This document shows, one piece after another, positions 1-9,390 of a DNA stretch of 64,000 bases. Position 1 is the first letter of the stretch. Each line of letters opens with the position of its first letter. A program made the translations under genes and the position numbers. The notes under the pieces are model-generated. The model searched no databases and was not told where the DNA came from. It saw only the letters and a program-made list of their open reading frames with translations. Source of the DNA: Acanthosepion esculentum (taxonomy: Eukaryota > Mollusca > Cephalopoda > Sepiida > Sepiidae); NCBI GenBank assembly GCA_964036315.1, contig OZ038482.1:9788698-9852697 (forward strand). The letters run 5' to 3'.

Positions 1-1
1 C

Positions 2-133
2 GTACAATGGCTGAAACGTAATAAATATGATGACAAAGATGAGGACAATAGTCCAAATAATGTAAATAGTGTACATAATACCTCATCTCAGAAATATAGA
101 CAGATACAAAAAAAAATTGTATTGGAAAATTGA
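2..133 (+). repeat. Single diverged copy of the dispersed repeat that forms the 97-bp satellite
   Basis: The first ~110 bases resemble the reverse complement of the 97-bp satellite unit and its outer flank at 63470-63550. Shared landmarks, in order, are an ACAAYGG-type stretch, CAAAGATGAGGA, TAGTCCAA, AATGTAAATA, CTCATCTCAGAAAT and AGACA. One frame is open for 43 codons from the window edge to TGA at 131-133. It is rich in D, N and S, with KDEDNSP and SSQKYRQ; the satellite unit read on the minus strand gives a similar KDEDISP and SQKFR string. This suggests an old coding segment of a dispersed element, but I do not recognise the protein. The copy is cut by the window start. The homology is visible by eye; the coding origin is inferred. 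Confidence 0.6.
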
Positions 134-708
134 CTAACAGTTTGAATGAAATTTTAAAATTAGTTTTGTAAATTGACATAACTAATTAAGTATGAATAGA
201 TGTTTACTTTTCTAATAGACAAAACTTTTTGACTGCTGCTTTATTCTCTGGATCATGTTGAAGATATGTTGGTTATGGAATTTATAACTAATTGCATATA
301 TTTTAATTATAATTTCTATAAAGCTTTCACTGATCACCAGAAAGAAATTCCAATGCACCAATTTTGAACTTAAACTTAATTCTGAAACTTGTTTCCTCCA
401 AAAAGTTAATGATTTTGAAAAAATATTTTGAGCAATTATTTATCATTCCAAACCCCATCTTGAATGCAATACCATGGTTCCAAAATCAATCTGCCCTAAT
501 GCCATATAGTAGAAGATATAATGCACCTAACACCTGGAGGCAGTTAGAAATTTAATAATGTACCTGTCATGATTTTATTTATATTTACTTATCACTATAT
601 TTATTTATAGGCTTTTAAAGACAAAGATGGTCAGGGTGTCAGAAGTTGATTTTGATAGATTTGTCCAGATTTTGGTTCTTATTCAAGAAGAATGTTTTAT
701 TATTAGTC

Positions 709-739
<31 letters not shown>

Positions 740-1087
740 ATTATCAGTCTATTTTAATTTATAGATTCATGGAAAGTTCTAATTGAGGTGATATTAAAAT
801 TGACTAAAAAGTTGAAATTAAAAAAATAGACAAAAAACAAAGAACAGCCAAATGCAAGATACACTTACCTGAAGAAAGCTGGAGAATGTGTTAGTCAGAG
901 TTTTATGTTAAAATAACTAAACATCCATATCTATTTTAGTTGTGATGTACTTAGGTTTTCCTAGGGAGTCATTTGTCATGCAATGGTCTTAAGGTGTTAC
1001 TTAGAACTGCTGTGTTTTTTTAATAATTTCATTAAATACAGCTTAATAAAACTTTTTTTCCATGCTTTATCCTTACAAGAGTTAGAT
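134..1087. other. AT-rich DNA without a recognisable gene
   Basis: This stretch has no open frame resembling a known family, no RNA gene and no terminal repeats that I can see. A 63-codon open frame at 364-555 on the plus strand has low-complexity, AT-driven composition and no recognisable motif. The only clear feature is a TTA microsatellite at 711-738. Confidence 0.6.
711..738. repeat. TTA microsatellite
   Basis: About nine consecutive TTA/ATT triplets ending in an imperfect TAATTA. ATT/AAT tracts recur at 2861-2990 and 4265-4282, usually next to retrotransposon 3' ends; here no adjoining LINE tail is recognised. Confidence 0.9.
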
Positions 1088-1089
1088 TA

Positions 1090-1120
1090 TGAGGGTCGCT
1101 CAAAAAGCTCTGAGCCTAAC
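1090..1120 (+). repeat. Left terminal inverted repeat of first mariner
   Basis: Begins TGAGGGTCGCTCAAAAAG directly after the dinucleotide TA. It pairs with the reverse complement of 2332-2362 (CAAGGGTCGTTCAAAAAG), with six mismatches in 31 positions. This is the transposase binding and cleavage site in a mariner. Confidence 0.88.
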
Positions 1121-1254
1121 TGAGAAAGAAGAATCATAGCTGAACATTTTTGCTGTGACGACACACAACCTTCTTATAAAACTAGAAAAACTAATTCAGA
1201 TTTCTGTCTTAATTTCTGTGCAGGTGAGGCCAATACCAAGGTAAGAGGTGTGTG

Positions 1255-1302
1255 ACAAATCTAAAAATGGACAAATCTAAAAATGGACAAATCTAAAAAT
1301 GG
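1255..1302 (+). repeat. Three exact copies of a 16-bp repeat over the transposase start
   Basis: ACAAATCTAAAAATGG occurs three times head to tail, each copy carrying ATGG. It triplicates the 5' UTR/start-codon junction of the mariner gene, giving candidate ATGs at 1267, 1283 and 1299. The third is the natural start, because MDKTE follows. It is a slippage-type duplication, possibly recent since the copies are identical. Confidence 0.9.
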
Positions 1303-2297
1303 ACAAAACAGAGGCCTGAGCAGTCAAAGTATCTGCAAAAGAAAGGTCTAACACCCAAGGAAATTGATGAGGACATGATACAGGCACTTGCTGAAGACTC
1401 CCCTTCTGATGCAACTGTGAAGAAGTGGGCTGTGGAATTTAAGTGTGGGACAGGGACAGCACGGAAGATGACCCTCGGTCAGGTTGTCCAGAAACCTCAA
1501 CCACTGATGAACAGGTTGATGCCATTCACCATATTCTTTTGGATGACAGGTGTCTTGCTGAATCCATAGGTATTAGTTCTGGTTCAGTCCATACTGTTTT
1601 AACTGAAATCTTGGGGATGAGCAAGCTGTCGGCAAGATGGGTCCCAAGAATGTTGACACCAGAGCAGAAGCTGAAAAAGGTTGACATTTCCAGGACACTT
1701 CTGACTCACTTCCAGGCTGACCCTGAGAATTTCCACCACAGATTACTAAATCAAAATAAAACCTAGGTTAACTACTCCGAACCTGAATTGAAGATTGAAA
1801 GCAAACAATGGAAATATAAATAAGGTGATCGCTTATGTTTTTGTTTTTTTTATTCTGAAGGCATGAACATGATAGAATACCTGAAAAAGTGAAAAACTAT
1901 TAATGGACAGTACTCTGCATCTGAATTAAGACAACTGAAGGATGCAATCATGTCGAAATGCAGAGGGAAGCTGAGGGAAGGTGTGCTCTTGCTCCAGGAT
2001 AACATGCCCATTCACACTGCTCAGGTTGCAGTAGCTGAAGCAGCCAAGTTTGGCTTTGAATTTCTACCTCATTCCCCTTACACACCAGACTTAGCTCCAT
2101 GTGATTTCTTCCTGTTTCCTAAATTCAAATCTCACATGCGTGGCTGCCATTTTGGAAGCAATGATGAGATCCTATATGTTGTAGAGGAGGTTTTGAGGGG
2201 CCAAGATGGCCACACCTTCTTCTGTGATGGCATTGCAATGCTTAAGCATTGTTTGACCAAGTGCTTTGATGCCAAAAGGGACTATATTAAAAAATAG
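1299..2297 (+). pseudogene. Broken mariner transposase (DD34D)
   Basis: Mariner transposases bind the element's terminal repeats and cut and paste it with an RNase H-like domain using three Asp residues, the last two 34 residues apart. Pieces in order: MDKTE then TGA at 1317; YLQKKGLTPKEI and an N-terminal DNA-binding region to ~1470; a frameshift into the 1443-1766 frame with TEDDPRSG and SARWVPRMLTPEQK; a short deletion in the DDR-AESIGIS region. The first catalytic Asp is Asn (QNK in place of QDE, codon 1755-1757), and a conserved Trp is TAG at 1764. A further deletion and stops follow to ~1900. The C-terminal 115 codons (1950-2297) are open, with QDNMPIH (Asp at 1998), HSPYTPDLAPCDFF (Asp at 2103; spacing 34) and DYIKK before TAG. 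Clearly a pseudogene. Confidence 0.93.
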
Positions 2298-2331
2298 GAG
2301 AAAACTGTCTTGTTTTCCCAATTCCTGCTGG

Positions 2332-2362
2332 GTGAGGCTTAGAACTTTTTGAACGACCCTTG
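2332..2362 (-). repeat. Right terminal inverted repeat of first mariner
   Basis: Reverse-complement partner of 1090-1120, ending CCCTTG just before the TA at 2363. It lies 35 bp downstream of the transposase stop, the usual mariner arrangement. Confidence 0.88.
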
Positions 2363-2364
2363 TA

Positions 2365-2584
2365 AACCCAAAATGGGTTATTACTGTCATATCTGGGATG
2401 GAACTGCTTTATCTTCACTTTCTAAACTTTTGGGGGTTGACATATTCTCTACACTGCAGCCTTTTTCTTACAAATACAACAGCACAAGCCTATGACTATT
2501 TTGATGACAAATATTCAGATAACTTCATTCTTTAGTTCCACCAGTTCAGACCTTTACAACTAGGGCACACTCTGTTACTTCCAT
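2365..2584. other. No recognisable feature
   Basis: AT-rich sequence between the first mariner and a LINE tail. The retrotransposon fragment may extend left into this stretch, but I cannot see its protein there. Confidence 0.5.
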
Positions 2585-2870
2585 GGAATCAAATCACCCT
2601 CATTTCCTCTATATCCCAAATATAAGGAAAACAATTCACTCAAAGAGCCTTTTTCCCAAGAACTGCTATTTTGTGTAATGCTTCCTTAAATACCTAAATC
2701 TTAACCTCTTCAAGTCATGGGTCAGTCATCATCTATCCTCTTTATTTTCATAATATTTAATTCTTATCATCTCCCCATTCATTCATAGCACACACCTCAT
2801 CCATCATAACCATTTTAACAGTAATCCTCTACCTTGAATGGCGCTTGGGCCTTGTATTAAAAAATAATAA
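2585..2870 (+). pseudogene. LINE 3' end, plus-strand copy (degenerate)
   Basis: Read on the plus strand this gives NHPHFLY, LFPKNCYF, a stop, NLNLFKSWVSHHLSSLFS. That lines up piece by piece with the minus-strand LINE tail at 3120-3326 (NHPHSPH, FFPQTVALW, NLNLFKSRINHYL). Both are followed by the same 3' UTR words, CTCTACCTTGAA then CTTGGGCCTT, and end in an AAT-type tail. The FFPxTxxLWxxLP...LxxFKxRvN pattern is known at the C terminus of many non-LTR retrotransposon reverse-transcriptase proteins. A deletion and a stop remove part of the conserved LW-LP segment. The family is inferred from motifs alone. Confidence 0.72.
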
Positions 2871-2990
2871 TTAGTATAAAAAAAGAACATATATTAGCCA
2901 ATATGTTTTGATGAAAATAGCTGAGATGACAATATAATTCTGAATAATAATAATAATGATAATAATAATAATAGTAATAATAATAATGTG
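2861..2990. repeat. AAT microsatellite between two LINE tails
   Basis: Imperfect AAT runs at 2861-2872 and 2943-2987, including GAT and AGT interruptions. They sit where the 3' tails of the plus-strand and minus-strand LINE fragments meet. Such tails are typical for non-LTR elements that end in simple repeats. Reading this tract on the minus strand gives a long tyrosine run, which is an artefact. Confidence 0.8.
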
Positions 2991-3330
2991 CTGTGAAGCA
3001 GATGAAAATGTTGTACATGTAGTCTTGGAATGTTCCATTTATTCTTTTACAATAATATTCACCCCGTATAAGGCCCAAGAGCCCTTCAAGGTAGAGAGTT
3101 ACAGAGTATGAAGCAAAGTTTATGGGAATATGTGGGGAAGATAATGGTTAATCCTAGACTTGAACAGGTTAAGATTGTAGTGATTGGGGAAGCATCCTCT
3201 TGGGAGTTGGCTCCACAAAGCAACAGTTTGTGGGAAGAAACTGCTCAAGCTGAACTTACAGCTCACCAATTGAATGTGAGGGGAATGAGGATGGTTTGCT
3301 ATAGGGATTTCAAAGAAAGCTGACAAAAAT
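2991..3330 (-). mobile_element. 5'-truncated LINE, minus strand
   Basis: The 3' end faces left: ORF end at 3120, a ~125-bp UTR containing the complement of CTTGAAGGGCTCTTGGGCC, then the AAT tract. The element is cut at about 3330, where a different retrotransposon fragment begins. 5' truncation is the usual state of non-LTR insertions. Together with 2585-2870 it forms a tail-to-tail inverted pair. Confidence 0.72.
3120..3326 (-). pseudogene. C-terminal tail of a LINE reverse-transcriptase protein
   Basis: 68 codons end at a natural stop. Visible motifs are HPHSPHIQLVSC, SFFPQTVALWSQLP, CFPNHYNLNLFKSR and NHYL. In non-LTR retrotransposons of several clades this segment is the extreme C terminus after the reverse-transcriptase domain; it carries no catalytic residues itself. 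The apparent ATG start is accidental, because the real protein would extend far upstream and is missing. The overlapping plus-strand open frame at 3108-3323 is a shadow of it. Stop and frame are intact, so this copy is less decayed than the one at 2585-2870. Confidence 0.75.
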
Positions 3331-3332
3331 CA

Positions 3333-3840
3333 GAGAAATAACAAATATTGCTAGGATTTTACAGTGGAAACTTTCTCAAAGATTTTATTTGGTTGTCCAG
3401 ATAAGTGGTTTTGATTATAAGCCAGAAGGGTCATCAATGATAATAAAGTAAAGGTTTTATGAATCATGAAGATTTGATTGGGCAGTCACTGTTGTTCCCA
3501 GAAGAAGACCAAGTTTGCTGCCTTATTGGGTTTGCTTTTCCATTTGATACCAGAGTAGTTGAGAAGGAAGGACTCAAATTTGAGAACTATAGAGACTTAA
3601 AGAACAAATTTAAGAAAATATGGAATTGCCAAAAAGTATAGTCTGTGCTTATTGCAAATGGAGAATTAATAATAGTGTGAATTTCGCCCATTGGTTGAAG
3701 GCATAAGAGTTTATATGTTGCAGAAGGCCTGTTTGTTTGGCACAGCACAGACAATCAAAGGTACTAGATACTTAAGAGTTCAGGATGCAGCTAATCCTCC
3801 AATAAGTGCAAGACTAGCCAATAATAGTAGTGGAACATGA
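3333..3840 (+). pseudogene. Retrotransposon reverse-transcriptase C-terminal tail, copy A
   Basis: Frame-hopping pieces follow the order of the C terminus of a metazoan non-LTR reverse transcriptase. REITNIARILQWKLSQ and FDYKPEG lie at 3333-3434. PFDTRVVEKEGLKFENYRDL, then KKIWNCQKV, lie at 3540-3641 within a 60-codon open frame. LQKACLFGTAQTI lies at 3718-3760 within a 41-codon open frame (3715-3840). In the family, a VAxPxDxRVxEKExEKxxxYxDLKxExxxxW block is followed by a V-P-VVGALG block and then LLQKTALLGTARILR. The middle block is badly eroded here. At least four stops or frame changes make it dead. The family assignment rests on remembered motifs; the clade is not determined. Confidence 0.7.
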
Positions 3841-3847
3841 GAATTTA

Positions 3848-4190
3848 ATGTTCTGGGATTTCATTCTGCAATATGATAATGTAAATGATGTAAGAAAGCC
3901 AGACACAATCATTGTCTAACAAACAGTTTTGGGTCATTGATAAAAAGTACCCTGGTATGTAAGGGTTGTTAAGAAAAAAATGAAGGGAAAAAAGTTATCA
4001 AGATTTGAAGCATAAGATCATGCACTTGTGGGGGCTTAAGAAAATAAATGTTGTTCTTGTTGCTGTAGGTACCCTTGGAACAATGATGAACTGATTCCAA
4101 AAAAGTAAATTTAGGACTGTGATTCAACCTGAAACAGCACTACTTGGGTTAGCCAGAATTTTAAGAAAGATTTTTTTGATGATAAGAAAT
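3848..4190 (+). pseudogene. Retrotransposon reverse-transcriptase C-terminal tail, copy B
   Basis: A second, independent copy of the same protein region lies directly downstream of copy A on the same strand. Pieces in order: MFWDFILQYDNVNDVRKPDT (3848-3907) then a stop; VPWYVRVVKKK and LSRF near 3945-4005; LWGLKKINVVLVAVGTLGTM to ~4088; ETALLGLARILRKIF (4131-4175). These match the order WDFxIxTDxVxxxRPDI, VAVPxDxRVxEKE, VxVVPVVVGALG, TALLGTARILRKxL. It keeps the middle block lost in copy A. Differences from copy A suggest a separate insertion or a diverged duplicate. Confidence 0.68.
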
Positions 4191-4310
4191 GAAGAATTAA
4201 CAGTCCCCATAGTCATTTGTTATATGTTCCAGACTTATAAATTACTGAATAAGATCTGCTTTCAAAATAAATAATAATAATTTATGAAATCATGACAATA
4301 TTTGCAGGTT
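4191..4310. other. Short AT-rich spacer before the satellite
   Basis: Contains a short ATA run near 4265-4282 and ends in TTTGCAGGTT just before the mariner-type terminus. The TT at 4309-4310 sits where the original TA target site would be expected. Confidence 0.5.
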
Positions 4311-4530
4311 CGAGGAACAGCTGAAAAGTTCAGAGTCTGACCAATATACTCTCATCTAATGTGACCAAACGAGGTTTATTTTTCAACATAGTCCCCTTTG
4401 CAGTCCACACAATTCTTCCATTCTAGCTGCAGTGCTTGAATCCCATTGGTAAAGAAGCTTTCATCCTGTTGATCAAAAAAGTTATCAACAGCAGATCTGA
4501 TATCCTCATCATTATCTCTAGGCCCTTAAT
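4311..4530 (-). repeat. First, outermost satellite unit with diverged inverted repeat
   Basis: Its terminal-repeat part (CGAGGAACAGCTGAAAAG, then TTCAGAGTCTGACC) differs from the array consensus at about ten sites up to ~4372. From GAGGTTTATTTTTCAAC onward it is canonical. Some of the differing bases (TTCA, TGACC) match the usual mariner terminal repeat better than the array does, so this end may keep the ancestral sequence. Confidence 0.85.
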
Positions 4531-5859
4531 ATGAGGATCAGCTGAAAAGTACATAGGCTAACCAAGATACTCTCATAAAATATGACCAAATGAGGTTTAT
4601 TTTTCAACATAGTCCCCTTTGCAGTCCACACAATTCTTCCATTCTAGCTGCAGTGCTTGAATCCCATTGGTAAAGAAGCTTTCATCCTGTTGATCAAAAA
4701 AGTCATCAACAGCAGATCTGATATCCTCATCATTATCTCTAGGCCCTTAATATGAGGATCAGCTGAAAAGTACATAGGCTAACCAAGATACTCTCATAAG
4801 ATATGACCAAATGAGGTTTATTTTTCAACATAGTCCCCTTTGCAGTCCACACAATTCTTCCATTCTAGTTGCAGTGCTTGAATCCCATTGGTAAAGAAGC
4901 TTTCATCCTGTTGATCAAAAAAGTCATCAACAGCAGATCTGATATCCTCATCATTATCTCTAGGCCCTTAATATGAGGATCAGCTGAAAAGTACATAGGC
5001 TAACCAAGATACTCTCATAAGATATGACCAAATGAGGTTTATTTTTCAACATAGTCCCCTTTGCAGTCCACACAATTCTTCCATTCTAGCTGCAGTGCTT
5101 GGATCCCATTGGTAAAGAAGCTTTCATCCTGTTGATCAAAAAAGTCATCAACAGCAGATCTGATATCCTCATCATTATCTCTAGGCCCTTAATATGAGGA
5201 TCAGCTGAAAAGTACATAGGCTAACCAAGATACTCTCATAAGATATGACCAAATGAGGTTTATTTTTCAACATAGTCCCCTTTGCAGTCCACACAATTCT
5301 TCCATTCTAGCTGCAGTGCTTGGATCCCATTGGTAAAGAAGCTTTCATCCTGTTGATCAAAAAAGTCATCAACAGCAGATCTGATATCCTCATCATTATC
5401 TCTAGGCCCTTAATATGAGGATCAGCTGAAAAGTACATAGGCTAACCAAGATACTCTCATAAAATGTGACCAAATGAGGTTTATTTTTCAACATAGTCCC
5501 CTTTGCAGTCCACACAATTCTTCCATTCTAGCTGCAGTACTTGAATCCCATTGGTAAAGAAGCTTTCATCCTGTTGATCAAAAAAGTTATCAACAGCAGA
5601 TCTGATATCCTCATCATTATCTCTAGGCCCTTAATATGAGGATCAGCTGAAAAGTACATAGGCTAACCAAGATACTCTCATAAAATATGACCAAATGAGG
5701 TTTATTTTTCAACATAGTCCCCTTTGCAGTCCACACAATTCTTCCATTCTAGCTGCAGTGCTTGAATCCCATTGGTAAAGAAGCTTTCATCCTGTTGATC
5801 AAAAAAGTCATCAACAGCAGATCTGATATCCTCATCATTATCTCTAGGCCCTTAATATG

Positions 5860-8800
5860 AGGATCAGCTGAAAAGTACATAGGCTAACCAAGATACTCTC
5901 ATAAGATATGACCAAATGAGGTTTATTTTTCAACATAGTCCCCTTTGCAGTCCACACAATTCTTCCATTCTAGCTGCAGTGCTTGGATCCCATTGGTAAA
6001 GAAGCTTTCATCCTGTTGATCAAAAAAGTTATCAACAGCAGATCTGATATCCTCATCATTATCTCTAAGCCCTTAATATGAGGATCAGCTGAAAAGTACA
6101 TAGGCTAACCAAGATACTCTCATAAGATATGACCAAATGAGGTTTATTTTTCAACATAGTCCCCTTTGCAGTCCACACAATTCTTCCATTCTAGCTGCAG
6201 TGCTTGGATCCCATTGGTAAAGAAGCTTTCATCCTGTTGATCAAAAAAGTCATCAACAGCAGATCTGATATCCTCATCATTATCTCTAGGCCCTTAATAT
6301 GAGGATCAGCTGAAAAGTACATAGGCTAACCAAGATACTCTCATAAAATATGACCAAATGAGGTTTATTTTTCAACATAGTCCCCTTTGCAGTCCACACA
6401 ATTCTTCCATTCTAGTTGCAGTGCTTGAATCCCATTGGTAAAGAAGCTTTCATCCTGTTGATCAAAAAAGTCATCAACAGCAGATCTGATATCCTCATCA
6501 TTATCTCTAGGCCCTTAATATGAGGATCAGCTGAAAAGTACATAGGCTAACCAAGATACTCTCATAAGATATGACCAAATGAGGTTTATTTTTCAACATA
6601 GTCCCCTTTGCAGTCCACACAATTCTTCCATTCTAGCTGCAGTGCTTGGATCCCATTGGTAAAGAAGCTTTCATCCTGTTGATCAAAAAAGTCATCAACA
6701 GCAGATCTGATATCCTCATCATTATCTCTAGGCCCTTAATATGAGGATCAGCTGAAAAGTACATAGGCTAACCAAGATACTCTCATAAAATGTGACCAAA
6801 TGAGGTTTATTTTTCAACATAGTCCCCTTTGCAGTCCACACAATTCTTCCATTCTAGCTGCAGTGCTTGAATCCCATTGGTAAAGAAGCTTTCATCCTGT
6901 TGATCAAAAAAGTCATCAACAGCAGATGTGATATCCTCATCATTATCTCTAGGCCCTTAATATGAGGATCAGCTGAAAAGTACATAGGCTAACCAAGATA
7001 CTCTCATAAGATATGACCAAATGAGGTTTATTTTTCAACATAGTCCCCTTTGCAGTCCACACAATTCTTCTATTCTAGCTGCAGTGCTTGGATCCCATTG
7101 GTAAAGAAGCTTTCATCCTGTTGATCAAAAAAGTCATCAACAGCAGATCTGATATCCTCATCATTATCTCTAGGCCCTTAATATGAGGATCAGCTGAAAA
7201 GTACATAGGCTAACCAAGATACTCTCATAAGATATGACCAAATGAGGTTTATTTTTCAACATAGTCCCCTTTGCAGTCCACACAATTCTTCCATTCTAGC
7301 TGCAGTGCTTGAATCCCATTGGTAAAGAAGCTTTCATCCTGTTGATCAAAAAAGTCATCAACAGCAGATCTGATATCCTCATCATTATCTCTAGGCCCTT
7401 AATATGAGGATCAGCTGAAAAGTACATAGGCTAACCAAGATACTCTCATAAGATATGACCAAATGAGGTTTATTTTTCAACATAGTCCCCTTTGCAGTCC
7501 ACACAATTCTTCCATTCTAGCTGCAGTGCTTGGATCCCATTGGTAAAGAAGCTTTCATCCTGTTGATCAAAAAAGTCATCAACAGCAGATCTGATATCCT
7601 CATCATTATCTCTAGGCCCTTAATATGAGGATCAGCTGAAAAGTACATAGGCTAACCAAGATACTCTCATAAAATGTGACCAAATGAGGTTTATTTTTCA
7701 ACATAGTCCCCTTTGCAGTCCACACAATTCTTCCATTCTAGCTGCAGTGCTTGAATCCCATTGGTAAAGAAGCTTTCATCCTGTTGATCAAAAAAGTCAT
7801 CAACAGCAGATGTGATATCCTCATCATTATCTCTAGGCCCTTAATATGAGGATCAGCTGAAAAGTACATAGGCTAACCAAGATACTCTCATAAAATATGA
7901 CCAAATGAGGTTTATTTTTCAACATAGTCCCCTTTGCAGTCCACACAATTCTTCCATTCTAGCTGCAGTGCTTGAATCCCATTGGTAAAGAAGCTTTCAT
8001 CCTGTTGATCAAAAAAGTCATCAACAGCAGATCTGATATCCTCATCATTATCTCTAGGCCCTTAATATGAGGATCAGCTGAAAAGTACATAGGCTAACCA
8101 AGATACTCTCATAAGATATGACCAAATGAGGTTTATTTTTCAACATAGTCCCCTTTGCAGTCCACACAATTCTTCCATTCTAGTTGCAGTGCTTGAATCC
8201 CATTGGTAAAGAAGCTTTCATCCTGTTGATCAAAAAAGTCATCAACAGCAGATCTGATATCCTCATCATTATCTATAGGCCCTTAATATGAGGATCAGCT
8301 GAAAAGTACATAGGCTAACCAAGATACTCTCATAAGATATGACCAAATGAGGTTTATTTTTCAACATAGTCCCCTTTGCAGTCCACACAATTCTTCCATT
8401 CTAGCTGCAGTGCTTGGATCCCATTGGTAAAGAAGCTTTCATCCTGTTGATCAAAAAAGTTATCAACAGCAGATCTGATATCCTCATCATTATCTCTAAG
8501 CCCTTAATATGAGGATCAGCTGAAAAGTACATAGGCTAACCAAGATACTCTCATAAGATATGACCAAATGAGGTTTATTTTTCAACATAGTCCCCTTTGC
8601 AGTCCACACAATTCTTCCATTCTAGCTGCAGTGCTTGGATCCCATTGGTAAAGAAGCTTTCATCCTGTTGATCAAAAAAGTCATCAACAGCAGATCTGAT
8701 ATCCTCATCATTATCTCTAGGCCCTTAATATGAGGATCAGCTGAAAAGTACATAGGCTAACCAAGATACTCTCATAAAATATGACCAAATGAGGTTTATT

Positions 8801-9390
8801 TTTCAACATAGTCCCCTTTGCAGTCCACACAATTCTTCCATTCTAGTTGCAGTGCTTGAATCCCATTGGTAAAGAAGCTTTCATCCTGTTGATCAAAAAA
8901 GTCATCAACAGCAGATCTGATATCCTCATCATTATCTCTAGGCCCTTAATATGAGGATCAGCTGAAAAGTACATAGGCTAACCAAGATACTCTCATAAGA
9001 TATGACCAAATGAGGTTTATTTTTCAACATAGTCCCCTTTGCAGTCCACACAATTCTTCCATTCTAGCTGCAGTGCTTGGATCCCATTGGTAAAGAAGCT
9101 TTCATCCTGTTGATCAAAAAAGTCATCAACAGCAGATCTGATATCCTCATCATTATCTCTAGGCCCTTAATATGAGGATCAGCTGAAAAGTACATAGGCT
9201 AACCAAGATACTCTCATAAAATGTGACCAAATGAGGTTTATTTTTCAACATAGTCCCCTTTGCAGTCCACACAATTCTTCCATTCTAGCTGCAGTGCTTG
9301 AATCCCATTGGTAAAGAAGCTTTCATCCTGTTGATCAAAAAAGTCATCAACAGCAGATGTGATATCCTCATCATTATCACTAGGCCCTTA
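5860..9390 (-). repeat. Five-unit block recurring at an 11-unit interval
   Basis: The rare variant CTCTAAGCCC at 6061 and again at 8492 is 2431 bp apart (11 x 221). The units that follow carry the same series of variants in both places: GGATCC; then AAAATATG with GTTGCAG; then GGATCC; then AAAATGTG with GATGTGATATCC. This is a block duplication inside the array. Confidence 0.75.

Larger units (their letters stand above)
1090..2362 (+). mobile_element. Degenerate full-length mariner transposon (first mariner)
   Basis: An element of 1273 bp, close to the usual 1.3 kb for mariner, flanked by TA at 1088-1089 and 2363-2364, the expected target-site duplication. The ends form inverted repeats of about 31 bp with roughly 25 matches. 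Inside is one broken DD34D transposase gene on the plus strand. Terminal repeats and protein differ from the mariner behind the 221-bp satellite, so this is a separate family. It cannot be autonomous: the gene has stops, a frameshift, deletions and a substituted catalytic residue. It could be mobilised in trans only if a related transposase exists elsewhere. Confidence 0.92.

Noticed and set aside
364..555. 63-codon plus-strand open frame as a small gene
   Set aside because: It is AT-driven composition without a recognisable domain, neighbour or regulatory context. It may be chance.
2172..2390. 72-codon minus-strand open frame
   Set aside because: It lies antisense to the transposase C terminus and right terminal repeat of the first mariner and has no motifs of its own.
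3000..3050. Plus-strand reading DENVVHVVLECSIYS as a retrotransposon zinc-finger-like tail
   Set aside because: It resembles such tails by eye, but it is short, lacks flanking support and lies antisense in the UTR of a minus-strand LINE.
2857..3078. 73-codon minus-strand open frame with a long tyrosine/histidine run
   Set aside because: The run is a translated AAT microsatellite and the rest is LINE 3' UTR.
3108..3323. 71-codon plus-strand open frame as a gene
   Set aside because: It overlaps the minus-strand LINE tail at 3120-3326, which has family motifs. The plus-strand reading is a shadow.
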